The notes below the pieces were generated by a model that did not search any database, was not told where the DNA came from, and saw only the letters and a list, made by a program, of their open reading frames with translations. Below, piece after piece: positions 10,364-22,705 of a stretch of DNA of 64,000 nt. Origin of the DNA: Mantis religiosa (taxonomy: Eukaryota; Arthropoda; Insecta; Mantodea; Mantidae); the NCBI GenBank assembly GCA_030765055.1, contig CM060951.1, positions 52,932,857 to 52,996,856 of the forward strand. The letters run 5' to 3'. A program made the position numbers and the translations under genes. Every line of letters begins with the position of its first letter. Within the stretch, counting starts at the first letter, position 1.

Positions 10364-11305
10364 TAAAAAAAAAAAGTCTGTATGTACACTCTCGTGAAAT
10401 TCGCTAGCCGTAGGTACACGGTTTTGTGAAGAATCTGTTTTATCATTACCTAATGATAAGACCTTCAGCAAATTTACACTTTATATTTCTGGTCTGGGAA
10501 TGGAATATAAACTAAACCCATTTACTGTTGTCAGAGACCTACCTATATATTTCTATGTTCTTTCGGAAAATGATATAGCCACAAATTTTTTACACAAGTA
10601 GTAGAATTTCTGCATCTCGGAAATTCGGCTGAAATACTGTAATCTGGAGTTCCAATTACCAAAAATCAATATACACTGTAACACGATTTAAAAGGTATAT
10701 CCTATAGAAATGCTCTCACAAAGGAAGTTAGTATCGAAGTTTTTTTCCACTCAACTTCATTTAATTATTTCTTTTGAAAAACACACCACATTTATTTACG
10801 AGAGTTTTATTTTTGCTACACGCTAAAAGCCGCAGTTAAATTAAATAAATTACCCATGCGTTCACTACTTGTTTTCCTGTAGCCACGGCACAAGAACTCT
10901 TTTATTTGCCAGAACAAAACAGTTTCAAACCACGAAGTTACAGACAATAGCTCACGCTGCCGAGTTGGTTGAAAAGCTCATGAAGAAGTATTAGTGGCGT
11001 CTGCGGTATAACCACCCGCTACACTTCACTTAATTGTTTTCGCAGAGAGAATAATTTCTTTCGCCTCGGAATTCCTTTGTAATGTGAGTTAAAGACGGAG
11101 ATGTTTCACTTCCTGGTTACAATAAACCGTAAATTTCGAGATATTTTATGAAAATGTAATTTGTTTTGTATTCGTCCTCTGCTTACTACTCGAAATAAGA
11201 GAAGGTGCGTATAAAGACTTCTTCTAACGCTGCTATAATCAAATAAGGACAAAGCCTTAAAACGAGCGAATTGCTATTTGGGAGTGGAAAGTAACAAGTT
11301 GTAAG
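10364..11305. other. No supported feature
   Basis: A short A-run (10364-10374) marks the tail of the preceding SINE. The rest is AT-rich and shows no motif I recognise. Confidence 0.4.
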
Positions 11306-11489
11306 AGATTACTCCACAACAGCATCTTATACCTCGTTAATCACAATAAACCAAATTATACAGGAAGTACTTGAGTACAGAAAGTACATACAGCTTATAT
11401 TGATTATGAAAAAGCATTTTATCGTGTAAATAGAAAAAAAATGTGGGAAATCATGACTCGAAGAGGCTACCCAAATCATCTCATTAAAG

Positions 11490-11551
<62 letters not shown>

Positions 11552-12466
11552 GATACAACAATCAGCATAAATATTGGAAATGGAATGTATAGTAAATGGC
11601 TACATACAAATCAAGGTGTAAGACAGGGTTGCAGTTTATCTCCTATCTTATTCATAATTTATATAGATGATCTGATTAGAGAGTGGATGTTTAAGATTAA
11701 CGGAGGCATTCATCTTGAACCAAATTTTACTCTTAAGACGAAGCTATTTGCGGATGACCAAATAATTATAAGTAAAACTGAAGACGAGCTGCAAAGAGCA
11801 GTATATATTTTACAGAAGTTATGTAAGAATTATAATTTCGAAATTTCTACAAATAAAACAAAAACAATGGCGTTTCGAGGTAAAGACAGAGTTAGAACCA
11901 AAATAGTAATTGATGATATTATCTTAGAGCAAGTTACGGGTTTTAAATATTTGGGAACATATGTCAGTTATAAATATGAAAATGATTTTAAAAATAAATT
12001 ACCAATGTTTCAACAAATATGCGGCATAATAAATAGAAGCCTAAAAACTAAAACCAGAAAAGACACACGCATGAAATTTTATAAAGTAATGGCTGTGCCT
12101 GCTTTTCTTTTTTGTTCTGAAAGATGGCCATGAACAAAATCAGACAAAAACAAGATACAAGCTGCCGAAATGAAATTCTTAAGAACAGTAAAGGGATGTA
12201 CTCCTTTAGATAAAATCCCAAATGAAAAAATATGAGAAGATTCAGAGACAAGTTCTTTAGAAGAAAAAATAATAAATTATAGAAATGAATGGAGAGAGCA
12301 TATTGAGAGAATGCCGAGAGATAGGATCCCAAGAAGAGTTATAAACTATAAACCTAGAGGAAAGAGACATCCGGGAAGACCACGGAAACGATGGTCAGAC
12401 ATGTTTTAAGCCGGAACAGACAGCATTGCCTAGCCCTTGGAGTGAAGAAGAAGAAGAAGAAGGAAT
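11306..12466 (+). pseudogene. 5'-truncated LINE, reverse transcriptase fragment 1
   Basis: The reverse transcriptase palm is recognisable: AYIDYEKAFYRV near 11400 (motif A), GVRQGCSLSPILF near 11615, and the catalytic box FADDQ near 11750 (family Y/F-x-D-D). FKYLGTYVSY follows near 11940. After a stop at 12133 a different frame carries the C-terminal region, with AAEMKFLRTVKGC and GRPRKRW near 12385. A (TA)n array interrupts the palm at 11494-11548. The element ends in a short GAA tail (about 12447-12463), as do the copies at 18.2 and 37.4 kb. It lacks the endonuclease. The exact clade is uncertain. Confidence 0.85.
11494..11548. repeat. (TA)n microsatellite inside the LINE ORF
   Basis: About 27 TA units lie between HLIKVL and EDTTISI of the reverse transcriptase. 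The array translates as alternating Ile-Tyr, so the long ORF stays open through it. Related reverse transcriptases have only a few residues here. Confidence 0.95.
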
Positions 12467-13621
12467 ACTTGATGCACGTCTAAACTAAGAATAGAAATTA
12501 TTTCTTGTGATAATTCTTAACGTCTTCTCAGAGAGATATAACGCAGTGACGCATTCTAGAAGTCATGGTTTCCATTCCCTCTACCGACCTTCCTGACTAA
12601 TGGGCAGACAGTGAAATTTCGACAGAAATGGCACAGTTTAAGTCTAACTAAACCAAAATTACAAATTTGTTTAACATTCTTGACTTGTTATGGTCAGTAA
12701 GTGAGAGGGAGCAAGTCAAAATAAACATATATGAATATGACATACTACGTCACTGTGCACGCATCGAAATGTTTCACTATAGGATATAATTTTCACTGAG
12801 CATTTATCTTGACTGGTTAGTTCTTAATCTATAGAAATAATTGATAAGTATAATTAATTTATGAATAATAAATTCACAAGTTTTACATTTGAAATTTAAC
12901 TGTATATACTTTCTAATCAAAATGCACTTATTTTACGTGACAGACTTACAACAGCTGTTAAATAAATACAGTGTAAATTGATCTAAGGTTTTTGTCGGTG
13001 CTTTTCTTTTTCGTTATAACTCTATTAGGTGAATAATTAGCGTTATATCGCGCTACAACATATTTTCTAATACTCTTTAAAGTATATCTCTTATTGTATG
13101 CCCTCTGTATTGCAAGGAAGTGTGCTCGATGATGTGGTGAGGACAAAACAAAAATATCTGAATTGCAATTCATGTGCTTTGTTAGTTAATTACTCCCCCG
13201 AATTGCCTATCCCTCTATTTCATCTCACTTCTTAGTTCACTTCAGTTTTCATTTGTTTGATTGTTACAGTATTGCAAGAATCGTCGACAGCCTCGGCGCT
13301 CCATGCTAGAGAGAAAGGATTCTCTTTGAAAAGTCTGTTCAAGTATGTAGGATGCAGGAAGGAGGAAAGTTGGTTTACCAGTTCTACCGGAGAGTTTCAA
13401 TTGCAAAAAGGTCGGAGACCCTGCTTCCACTCCATCCGCATCACCCCTCCTTCCTAGCGGTGCTCTGTAAGGAGCACAAGTTTGAGGTGCTAAGTTCCGC
13501 ACATTTTCATATATTATGCATCAAAATCTTCTACTTGGTCATTCGAGTAAAAGTGCAAACAAATTATTGAAATGCTACCGCATTGAGATAGGACATCTAA
13601 ATAACTTAGGTAACTTCTGTC
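12467..13621. other. No supported feature
   Basis: ORFs at 13242-13570 on both strands are short and overlapping, with no family resemblance. No repeats recognised. Confidence 0.4.
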
Positions 13622-13770
13622 TAGGTACACCGAGCGATTTGGTCCCATGATAACTTATGCGACTCGCTCTCCGAAGGTTGGGGCTTCGATTCGCGTAAAC
13701 CGTTTACTTGGACTTGGGGTTTGTCTGGTTTTTCCTGGACAGTAAAATGTGGGGTTATTTATCTTTCTCC
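13622..13770 (+). repeat. Possible degraded SINE
   Basis: GGGGCTTCGATTCGCG (about 13680) resembles a B-box. It is followed by TTTTTCCTGGACAG and a pyrimidine-rich stretch, TTTATCTTTCTCCTCATTT, resembling the tail of the SINE at 42555-43000. The A-box is not convincing. Confidence 0.3.
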
Positions 13771-14157
13771 TCATTTACTTGTAATTTTTTCCTTTGTGTT
13801 TTAGGCGTAATTCGAATTTTCGTGGTGTATAGCGATGCCTCTATTGGCATGGATTCTTGTTGCTGCCAAAGAGTTTAATTACATATTTTCTTGCAAAAAC
13901 GAAACGATAGTCAAATGTTTAAAACCGGTTACCTGAAATTCCATTCTCTGGTGAGAAAATTCTGTATGACCCCTAAGCTCAGTCAGTGGATCTCCTCTCT
14001 TGCGTGCCGGGGAGCTCAGGAGTGGAAAATTTTACCTCTGCAAGAATATTCCTTGTTCTGCCCACTGCAGGTATAAATGATAAGACCCAATACACAATGT
14101 ATGTGAGTTAATACCATTATCTCTAGGCAATATGTTCCAAAATATATAAATGGAGCT

Positions 14158-14625
<468 letters not shown>

Positions 14626-14889
14626 CTGCATGACGGCACCATATTGAAGTATGGTAGTGTACCCATTGAAAGATTCAAATCGAAGACCACGACTCTATAA
14701 ACGGCTGATAGCTCAATTTAAATGCACTGTCATTTAAACAGAAATAGCTATACCAAGAAAATCAGACAAATGAATGCAATGGATTTAACACTACAAATTG
14801 ATATTCAGAATGTATTTTGTTCTCCAAGCGCTGCAGCTAGAGGTGCTATATGTCATGGCATGTAATTAAAAAGGTTTTAGGTATGTTCC

Positions 14890-16130
14890 TGGAGGATCTC
14901 TCTCTTAAAAGTTTATATACAAACCTACAAATCTTTGAAATTGGTTACTAGAGGATTTGACGAACAAGTTGTGGATCAACTACATTCCAGACATGTTCGG
15001 AGGGCGACATGCAGGCCAGGGATGCAATAGTACAGTATACCACAGCAAAGAAAGTCCCCGCGGCCTGAGACGCAGGCGGATTGGAGAAGGTTCTCACACC
15101 CTCCCTGGATAGAGTTATGACACCCATGTGAGTTTAGTTACAGACCATTCAAAAACATTCTGACTTCTTCTAATTTTTTGAATAAATCTTCTCGGATTTA
15201 GTGTACAGAGTGAACACGGTGTATGTTTTTACTTCTTGTATAGCATGCATTCTCTCTCACACACATTGGCTGTCCTCCCACTTTGTAAGTGTGGCACTAG
15301 ATGGCACATTCCTTTCAGGTACTTACTTTGCGTTGGTGGACAGTACCTGTCGCTCGTCGAAAAAGGCTTGTACTTTATTCGCAATATGTAGCCGGACATT
15401 CTCCTGTTGATTAATGACCTATGGAGATGCCTGAAGTTGCCGGAGTATCTTGGGCTCTACAGTCTCCCTATTCAAAATGCTCGCTTTTTATAGGAGCCTG
15501 TTGTAACCAATGGTGCCCAAACCTTGTTCGCTGTGCCGCTCAACAGTGCGAGCCTCCAGGTTGCGCTCACAACGCTACGAACGTGTATGCGGTCATCACT
15601 GTAGGGTAGGTTGACGCAGAATTCGTCCAAAACATTCCCCCACAGCATGCCAGTGTCATTCATGTGCCCATTGTAGTCAATAGTGCTTGTGGTTTCTGGA
15701 CTATGGAAGCCGTCGTAATGACATATACCGCAGTCTATTCCGCAGCGACGAATCGTCTATCAGACACCTGCTGCAGTGCTCCTGCATCGTGCCAACCATG
15801 TACCTATAAATGGAGCTTGCGGATTATTATGTAATACGAACTTGACGTTATCCCGTGCTGTGGTCATCTTGCTTAATCCAATTCCGGCTCGTCGCTATGT
15901 ACTTCCTTTTTCTACCCACTACTTCCACATACGCAGGACTCTTTAGCAGTATGTTCTGAACGACCCGAAATGTCAGTGTATGACAAATACGCTTCCCAGA
16001 GACCAATTATTCTGCCCCGTTCGAACTCACTCACATGCTGATTGGGCTTCCTCTGTGGTCAACGCGGCATGCTGGCACTCAATTTGTTTCCACTTGTTTT
16101 CATAGCTCTCCACTGACTACTTTTGGCACA
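14890..16130 (-). pseudogene. Tc1-like transposase remnant (DD34E family)
   Basis: Fragments in all three minus frames follow the Tc1 order. About 16020-15900 has GRIIGL and SYTDISGR (N-terminal helix-turn-helix). About 15890-15850 has WVEKGST and RRAGIG. About 15690-15660 has LQWAHE. About 15560-15500 has ERNLEARTVERHSEQGLG with GTIGYN. About 15400-15360 has QQENVRLHIANKVQAFFDER, the family's QQDNARPH with Asp changed to Glu. About 15035-15000 has MSPSEHVWNVV, the SPIEHVW motif with the catalytic Glu kept. Many stops and frameshifts are present and no terminal repeats were found. This is an old copy. Confidence 0.75.
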
Positions 16131-16384
16131 ACACTCATCATTGTCGGACAAACACAACAGTGCCGTGTTCGGCCTATGTACATGTACTCCATCTCTCTGC
16201 AATGCTAATCACTTATTTCTTGCACACTGTTCTAAACAGCCACCAATTTGCATTCATTCGTGCATTTCTTTCACGGCATTGCAATTTTTTCTACCGTACT
16301 GTACATTATTGACCGATTTCACCAACAGATGTTAAGACTTAACACAAATTTAGCAATAGTTAAAACAAACATTGCATTTCACCA

Positions 16385-16407
16385 ACAAGTGTTAGCTTAA
16401 CACTTGT
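16385..16407. repeat. Short perfect palindrome
   Basis: ACAAGTGTTA and TAACACTTGT are separated by GCT, giving a hairpin with a 10-bp stem. Nearby sequence repeats the theme with TTAACACAAA and CTTGTTAAAC. It lies at the outer edge of the mariner fragment and may be part of that element's end. Confidence 0.8.
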
Positions 16408-16930
16408 GTTAAATCTCTTGTTAAACTAACAAGCCAAATTTCTGTTAAGTCCTCAACAGTAGGGGGGATGGGTGAGGACGTCCCATCCGTACTGGGCCAC
16501 GGCATCAGCCGTTCATGGTCTTCGGTGAGCATTTTCGGGACCCACCTCACGCACACCTTGCGATAATGCAAATGTTCGGTCAAAATCTTGTCAATCGCAG
16601 TCTTACTGACTTCAGGGATAAGTTCGCACACCTCGCGAACTGTCACACGCCGATATTTAAACATACCTTGCTCCACTTTTACAGTTGTTTCCGCTGAAAC
16701 CGATGGTCAACCGGAACGCTGTTCATCGTGGACGTTGTACGTCAGTCTTTGAACTCACTAACCCACTTTCGCACGTTTTAGACGTCCATACGCTGTGACC
16801 CATAGACTTAGCATAACTCACGATGAATTTCAGTGGGGATAGTGTCCTTGGCATTTAAAAAACGGATCACTGCACGCAACTCGGATTTGGTGGCGGAAGT
16901 GATAGGAAGCTCTATCGCAAATGGCTGCCC
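16395..16930 (-). pseudogene. mariner transposase, N-terminal fragment
   Basis: On the minus strand the right end encodes ITSATKSELRAVIRFLNAKD (about 16914-16855), the mariner helix-turn-helix start. The ORF 16676-16392 has VTVREVCELIPEVSKTA and KVCVRWVPKMLTEDHE, the family linker. The sequence stops being mariner-like after that, before any catalytic Asp. No terminal inverted repeats or TA duplication were recognised, so this is a truncated relic. Confidence 0.75.
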
Positions 16931-17049
16931 AGCCAAGCCCAATGGTTTCAACGTGTTCTCTGTGATGGGGAATTGAAGGGGTGAAACCTACCTACACGCC
17001 ACGGTTGCCGGATCTAGCGTAATAGTGTTCCTCACGGCTCCAGCGCCTT

Positions 17050-17295
17050 GGAGACTATCTTACGGACATGCCAGGTATTCTCGATTGTAATCAGGTACCT
17101 CACTTGCCACCTGGAATGTCACTGCTCGCAGACTCGTGTGATGTGTTTGACGGTAACGACAGAGTTCTTTACTTGTGTATTCGGTGTGTTCTTGCCGCAC
17201 TTGTAATATGACTTCACTATGTCCTCGACCGAGAGAGAGTGTGTCTGTTATCGAAAATGTAATGTGTTGGGTATTCGAGGTGTTTTTGCCGCACT
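17050..17295. other. Partial internal repetition, no gene
   Basis: Two versions of a segment with GTGTGTTCTTGCCGCACTTGTA (17185) and GGTGTTTTTGCCGCACTTATA (17278) lie about 95 bp apart, each preceded by a TCGG/TTCGAGG motif. A third partial match, GACATGACTTCACTACGCCC, lies at 17388. This looks like a decayed tandem repeat of about 95-190 bp around the microsatellite. Confidence 0.45.
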
Positions 17296-17299
17296 TATA

Positions 17300-17384
<85 letters not shown>
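17296..17384. repeat. (TA)n(TG)n compound microsatellite
   Basis: About 47 bp of TA with one GT interruption, followed by about 42 bp of TG. Predicted ORFs across it are artefacts. Confidence 0.95.
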
Positions 17385-17385
<1 letters not shown>

Positions 17386-17395
17386 TGTGACATGA

Positions 17396-18185
17396 CTTCA
17401 CTACGCCCTGTCCGAGAGTGTCTCAGTTATGAAAATCACGGATCCTCATCCCCTGGATTTTCCCCGCTATCGCTACATTTTGAATTTCGTGGGAATCACG
17501 TGTGTATTTTATAAACTATAATTGGTTGGTTTCAACTTCTAGTTGTGTATTTCATTCCAATGCAAAATATTCAGTATAAAATATCTATGCTAACCTAATA
17601 TATTTTTGATATAGAACATATTAAGCTATTTTATGTTCATGACCAAGGGGAAGAGTTACACAGTGTCCTGTTTAGGTAATACATATAACTTATTTTGTTG
17701 CCATATTTTTAACCTATCGTTGTTATGAGCTTTTTAGTATAGGTTTTCAAACTTTGCATAAGAATATTTATTATTAATAAGGCATCAAACCTGAACCTGT
17801 GTATCTGACTTCATATTTATATAAACATTATAGTGATAAATAGGCTTGTTATAACGCCAGTTTCAAGTACGTTATTACTAGAACTGGGTGGCGCATACTT
17901 GAACTGGAACATTTTTATAGGTCAAGAGTGTAATAATATTCAAATTTGAGTTAGATCGTGCGCTCTTGAATATGTAAATGGTAATGGTTGAAATTTAAAA
18001 GAATTTTGGAGCAAGGTAAACGTTCAAAGTACTATGGGCATGAAGGCTCTTTTAAAACTTCAACCAAATTTTAGCATTTGCTATCCTTATATTCTTTGTT
18101 TTAGTATCATCTTAACGGCATAAATAAATGACATCACTAATAAGACTAGTAATGATACTACACCATACTAAGGTGAAAGTCCGTG
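17396..18185. other. No supported feature
   Basis: AT-rich, without coding or repeat signatures that I recognise. Confidence 0.4.
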
Positions 18186-18189
18186 GTTC

Positions 18190-19351
18190 GAACTGGAGTT
18201 TGGGATTGAAGTTTCAGTGTCTCGATACGGCCTATAAAATATTTGCTAAAATAATAAACAAAAGGTTGCAGAATATAGCTGAATGCCTTCTCTCGGAAGA
18301 ACAAAGTGGATTTAGAAGAGGCAGATCCTGTGTATATAACATTTTTATTGTTAAACAATTAATTTAAAAAACATAGGGAGTTTAATAAAGAAACGCAAAT
18401 GGCGTTTATTGACTTTCAAACAGCCTTCCATAGGGTAAACCGATGCAAAATGTGGCAAATATTGGAAGAACGAGGATAGTAAAAATGATACAATGCTTCT
18501 ACTTCCAAACAAAAGTAAATGTGAGGAACAATAGTAAAATTTCTAAAAAAAACTCTTTCTAATCAGGGTGTCAGACAAGGGTGTTCTTTTTCACCTTAAC
18601 TTTTTAGTATTTATATTGACGACCTAGTGTACAAATGGAAGCAGCTAGTGAATGTAGGTTTTAAAATTTCAAATAAAAACGTTTTAAATATTTTATTGTT
18701 TGCTGACGACTTAGTAAAAATCTATTTTTAAACTTAGTGAACTTTGTAAGCAATATAATATGAAAATTTCTTTTATAAATTCAAAGGTAATGTTATTCAT
18801 TGGGAAAGAGCCAATTAGAACAAAAATAGTTATAAATAATCGTTGCGTTGAACAGGTAAGCCATTTTAAGTACTTGGGAACTGATGTTAGTTATGACAAA
18901 GAATATGATGTCTACAATAAAATATGGAAAGTTCAAAGAGTGTGTGGAACAATAAATAGAACATTTAGAAACAAAATTAAAGTTCTACAAAGTTATGGCT
19001 GTACTTATACTAACATATGGAAGTGAGACTTGGACGTTAACTAAAAAGCAACAGAGTAAAATACAGGCCTCAGAAATGAAATTCTTGAGAAGTGTGAAAG
19101 GATGCATGAAGAGGGACTTAATAAGAAATGAAAATATAAGAGAAGAGCTGGAAATTTTTAGTATAAATGATAGGTTAAAAGATTTCAGACAAAAATGGAA
19201 GGAACATGTTTAAAGAATGCCAGAGAATAGACTTACAAAACAAATATTACAGTATCATCCTAAATGTAGGAGATCGGTGGGCAGACCCAGGAAACGATGG
19301 CTGGAGGATTTCGAAGGCGGAACAGGCACTTGATTGCCTATGACATGAAGT
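18190..19351 (+). pseudogene. 5'-truncated LINE, reverse transcriptase fragment 2
   Basis: Pieces in several frames give TAYKIFAKIINKRL and EEQSGFRRGRSC (18225-18335), then MAFIDFQTAFHRVNRCKMW (18398-18455, motif A), GVRQGCSFSP (18568), YIDDLV (18615) and the catalytic LLFADDLV (18696). FKYLGTDVSYD follows (18865), then LTYGSETWTLTKKQQSKIQ and SEMKFLRSVKGC, and finally GRPRKRW (19280). Same family as the copies at 11.3 and 37.4 kb. It ends directly in the GAA array. At least four frame changes or stops inactivate it. Confidence 0.85.
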
Positions 19352-19697
19352 GAAGAGGAAGAAGAAGAAGAAGAAGAAGAAGAAGAAGAAGAAGAAGAAG
19401 AAGAAGAAGAAGAAGAAGAAGAAGAAGAAGAAGAAGAAGAAGAAGAAGAAGAAGAAGAAGAAGAAGAAGAAGAAGAAGAAGAAGAAGAAGAAGAAGAAGA
19501 AGAAGAAGAAGAAGAAGAAGAAGAAGAAGAAGAAGAAGAAGAAGAAGAAGAAGAAGAAGAAGAAGAAGAAGAAGAAGAAGAAGAAGAAGAAGAAGAAGAA
19601 GAAGAAGAAGAAGAAGAAGAAGAAGAAGAAGAAGAAGAAGAAGAAGAAGAAGAAGAAGAAGAAGAAGAAGAAGAAGAAGAAGAAGAAGAAGAAGAAG

Positions 19698-19727
<30 letters not shown>
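19352..19727. repeat. (GAA)n array, about 375 bp, grown from the LINE tail
   Basis: Pure GAA on the plus strand, beginning exactly where the LINE's short GAA tail begins in the two other copies (12447 and, minus strand, 37400). The homopolymeric ORFs across it are artefacts. Purine-strand GAA arrays of this length can form triplex DNA. Confidence 0.95.
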
Positions 19728-19728
<1 letters not shown>

Positions 19729-20384
19729 GTCTGATTATCAAGGCATATTAAATATATATTACGAAACAAATATTAAATAAACTCTAAGTTCACCGTAAAT
19801 TCTCATTCAAATCGTTCGAAGAGAGATTTTACAGAAGTATTCGCCTACAAGTTAAATTAAGTGAATCATCATTGCATCCTATTTCCTGTCAACATCTGAC
19901 TTCAAAAAGTAATTGAACACGAAAGAAGTAACGGTAAAAAATCTACTTGTAGAAGCTAATGACTAGAAGTTAATGGCCACTGAAGAAGGAAAACAATTTT
20001 CACTGACAGCTGAAAATGTTGCTGAAGCCTGAATTTGCCGGATCTCATTTCGCTCTGCCAGCAGCAGACATCACCACCACCAGTTTCATGCTTCCAGCAT
20101 ACGGAGAAGCCTTTGGAGCGGAGATTAATATTAAATTAGGAGGAGGTATTGGATTGGGGCCCACCTTTTGCTCAGCTAGCTCACACGAGAATTGAAAAAG
20201 CCTTTAAAACGAACGTGAGCGGAAAAGTACACTCAAAGGAGGTTTAGAGAAGAAATTTTAGTCTAAGTTTATCGATAACCTGTTTGCTGCTGTGTTATGT
20301 ACACTACAGAACATGTAATTGCCATAGGTAAGTATTTTAAATATATGTAGTACAATATAACGTCCATAGCCCAAAAGTTACCGC
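19728..20384. other. No supported feature
   Basis: AT-rich, no recognised motif. Confidence 0.4.
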
Positions 20385-20595
20385 CGGGGATACGAGCAAG
20401 ATGGCGCATGAGTCTCATTAATGACGCAGTAGGTTTGATTTCCGCGGTCGATTTTCTTCCATAGGCTTTTTGTTGGGTTTTCCTAAAAATGCTGAGAAAA
20501 TTGCTGTGAAGGTATTATATTCCCCAAACTCCCTTTCTTTCCATTTCACTTCATCATCATCATCATCATCATCACCATCATCATCACCATCATCC
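20385..20595 (+). repeat. Degraded SINE with (ATC)n tail
   Basis: A weak tRNA-like region (GGTTTGATTTCCGCGGTCG, 20433) is followed by GGGTTTTCC and then ATTCCCCAAACTCCC and CCATTTCACTTCATC. This body matches in order the SINE at 42555-43000 (GGGGTTCTCC, CCCCCCAAATTCC, CTTTCACTTCATC). The tail is an (ATC)n run at about 20550-20594. Confidence 0.5.
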
Positions 20596-20637
20596 TGCTT
20601 GGTTATTTGAGAGTCGTGTCAGTGGGAAACTCGTCTT

Positions 20638-20640
<3 letters not shown>

Positions 20641-20702
<62 letters not shown>

Positions 20703-20703
20703 C
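20641..20703. repeat. (TA)n(CA)n microsatellite
   Basis: About 52 bp of TA followed by five CA units. Confidence 0.95.
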
Positions 20704-20774
20704 CAGATTCCAAAGTAGTGTTGATGGCTGCGGCGAACCGCATGGAGTGTTGAGGGGGATAGACGTAATGACCA

Positions 20775-21590
20775 CTAGGCCCTGAAGCCCGCCGTTCCAT
20801 TCAAAAGGTGGCGTTCTTCGTATATTGCTCCATTGTGATCGATGTAGGTCTCGTGAGGACCTGTATCTAACGGAGGATATCGGCGTGGCAGATCCGGCGA
20901 TGACGTCCCTCGGGTGCGGTTGTCTCTGCGGGGTGGAGGGGCCCCTTGCATGGGTGCTAGTGCCCTTCCGAGATCTCTAATGTTGTCAGTGATGGAGTTC
21001 TGGTGCATCCTGAGAGCTCCCTCGAGCTTAGCTGGCGTGAAGAGTCATGTATCGTTGATTGATGTAGCCTACTATTTTCTCCAACTTGGCCTTGCAGTAG
21101 TCCAGGTCTTCTGAACTGCCGGCAGTCTCCCGGGTATCTCTCTGGGAAGCCTGGGTGGCCTCCTTTACCTCGTCCAAAGTGTGAAGTAGGGCTGTCTCCC
21201 AAGTTGCTACTGGCGCAGTCAGTTCCGTGATTGCTGTCTACATGTCCTGGAGCGAGATGCTGAAGTTCTGGAGTAGTTCCGTGGCTTACTCTGTGCTGGC
21301 GTGTGAGGTTTTAATATGTTGGAGTAGCTGTGAGTCTGGTTGATGTGTGAGGGCTTTGGCGTAGGTGAGATGTTGTGTATGGCGGGTTTGGGTGTGACTG
21401 CGAGGGTATTGGCGTGGAGGGTGTGATTGGTGAGGATGTTGATGTGTGAGGTAAGATTGGTGTGGCTGCTGCTGTGTGCGGCTTCACCTCGGGCTTCTCA
21501 GTCACGCCGCTTGTCCGTTGAAGTGCCCTGCCTTCGTCGTGGCATGGCAGGGATAAAGATGGTGTTTTCAAAGTTCGTCCTCCCAAATGA
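20775..21590 (-). pseudogene. LINE ORF1 (gag-like) remnant, copy 2
   Basis: On the minus strand the segment at about 21115-20930 encodes DYCKAKLEKIVGYIN and, after frame changes, SITDNIRDLGRALAP. These match YCKANLEKIVDYVN and SIDDIRRTLAP in the ORF1 at 45.5-46.6 kb, in the same order and at similar spacing. Upstream (21586-21311) is a Pro/Thr/Ser/His-rich stretch resembling that protein's linker. No zinc knuckle or reverse transcriptase is attached. In-frame stops are present. Confidence 0.6.
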
Positions 21591-22050
21591 GAGTGTAATC
21601 AGAGTCCAGTGCCCCATAGAAGATATACAAGCCTACAAAGTTGTTTTGCGAGCTGCCAGGGAATCTAAAACTGTAAACTGAGATCCTGACTATATCGTGT
21701 CGCCTACTTCCGGCCAACCTTATCACCCTTCTCTTCATCCAACCTTCCCGGGGGTACTGTGGCACGCACAAATATATAAAAAGGTTTCAACAAGTGAAGG
21801 AGTTACATTTCCTCTAAATGAAAAGCATTTGTTTCTTAAATGTGTTCCCACGAGAGATTTGGATTTTGACTTTATGTGCATTAATGCAAATTCAACATTC
21901 AAACTTGGGAGTCTAAGGACTGGTTTTCGGTAATGGAAGCTGAATTGTATGATTTCGTAGTTGCTGAAGAGCTGGTGAATAAATCTGTTGGTTTACTTTC
22001 TATATTGAAGGTGGAAAATAATTATAACAGGAATTGTATTTAGATAAATT
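21545..22050 (+). other. Unassigned coding-like segment
   Basis: Three adjoining stretches are open and lack obvious repeat content: 21545-21681 (ending RAARESKTVN), 21697-21933 (with EKHLFLKCVPTRDLDFDFMC) and 21934-22047 (with DFVVAEELVNKSVGLLSILK). Their composition is more protein-like than the surrounding shadows. I do not recognise a family. They could be an eroded element or a host exon remnant. Confidence 0.25.
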
Positions 22051-22198
22051 ATTTCACTGGGATGGTTCAAAGGATTGTTTGTCCCTAAAATGACGATCAA
22101 AAACATGTTTAAAGATGTGACATTCTTGGCCTGTTATTTTCGTTAACTCTTGCTCCGAATTTTAAATCTGAATATTTTCTTTTTTCTTTACTTTTTAA

Positions 22199-22425
22199 TT
22201 TACGTCCTGCAAGTTAAGTCATGTAGGACGATGAATGGAATGGATGAAATGATGCTCAAATGAGTCTAGGATCCATAGAGCTCAGAGTCACCCATCATTC
22301 ATCTTTCAGGATAAGGGAAAGCCCTGGAGAAAACTTATCCAGGTAACTCATCCTGCCCGAGATTCGAACTCGAGACCTCAATTAACGTGAGGCAGGCACG
22401 CTACCATCTACGATACCGAGGCGGA
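22199..22425 (-). repeat. tRNA-derived SINE, family A
   Basis: Full-length minus copy. The head at the right end reads GAGATTCGAACTCGAGACC (reverse B-box) and CTACGATACCGAGGCGG (reverse A-box). The left end is TTTTAATTTACGTCC. It has several substitutions relative to the nested copies. Confidence 0.85.
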
Positions 22426-22705
22426 CAATCTGAATTATGCTTTTATACTAGAACTGTTAATCTGTACGATAATAATGGGTACATGGAATAATTATTTGAG
22501 CAACACGGGACCTTGTGTAAAAACAATTATCTTTGAATTCTAATAGAGATAACAACCTATGTGTATGTTGTGGTATTTCTCCTTCAAGACAAAGTCAGAT
22601 TAGATAGCTTCATCATTTCGTAGGTTTCGGTAAGTCAATATTAGCGCAGTACTTTAGTCGTAGTTTCGCTAACTATTTTATACGCTGATGCGACAACTTT
22701 AATAA

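Noticed and set aside
19247..19769. Poly-Lys, poly-Phe and poly-Leu ORFs
   Set aside because: Readings of the (GAA)n array at the LINE tail.
21427..21933. Host exons
   Set aside because: Open stretches are short, in different frames, and have no convincing splice sites or recognised domain; kept only as an unassigned segment.
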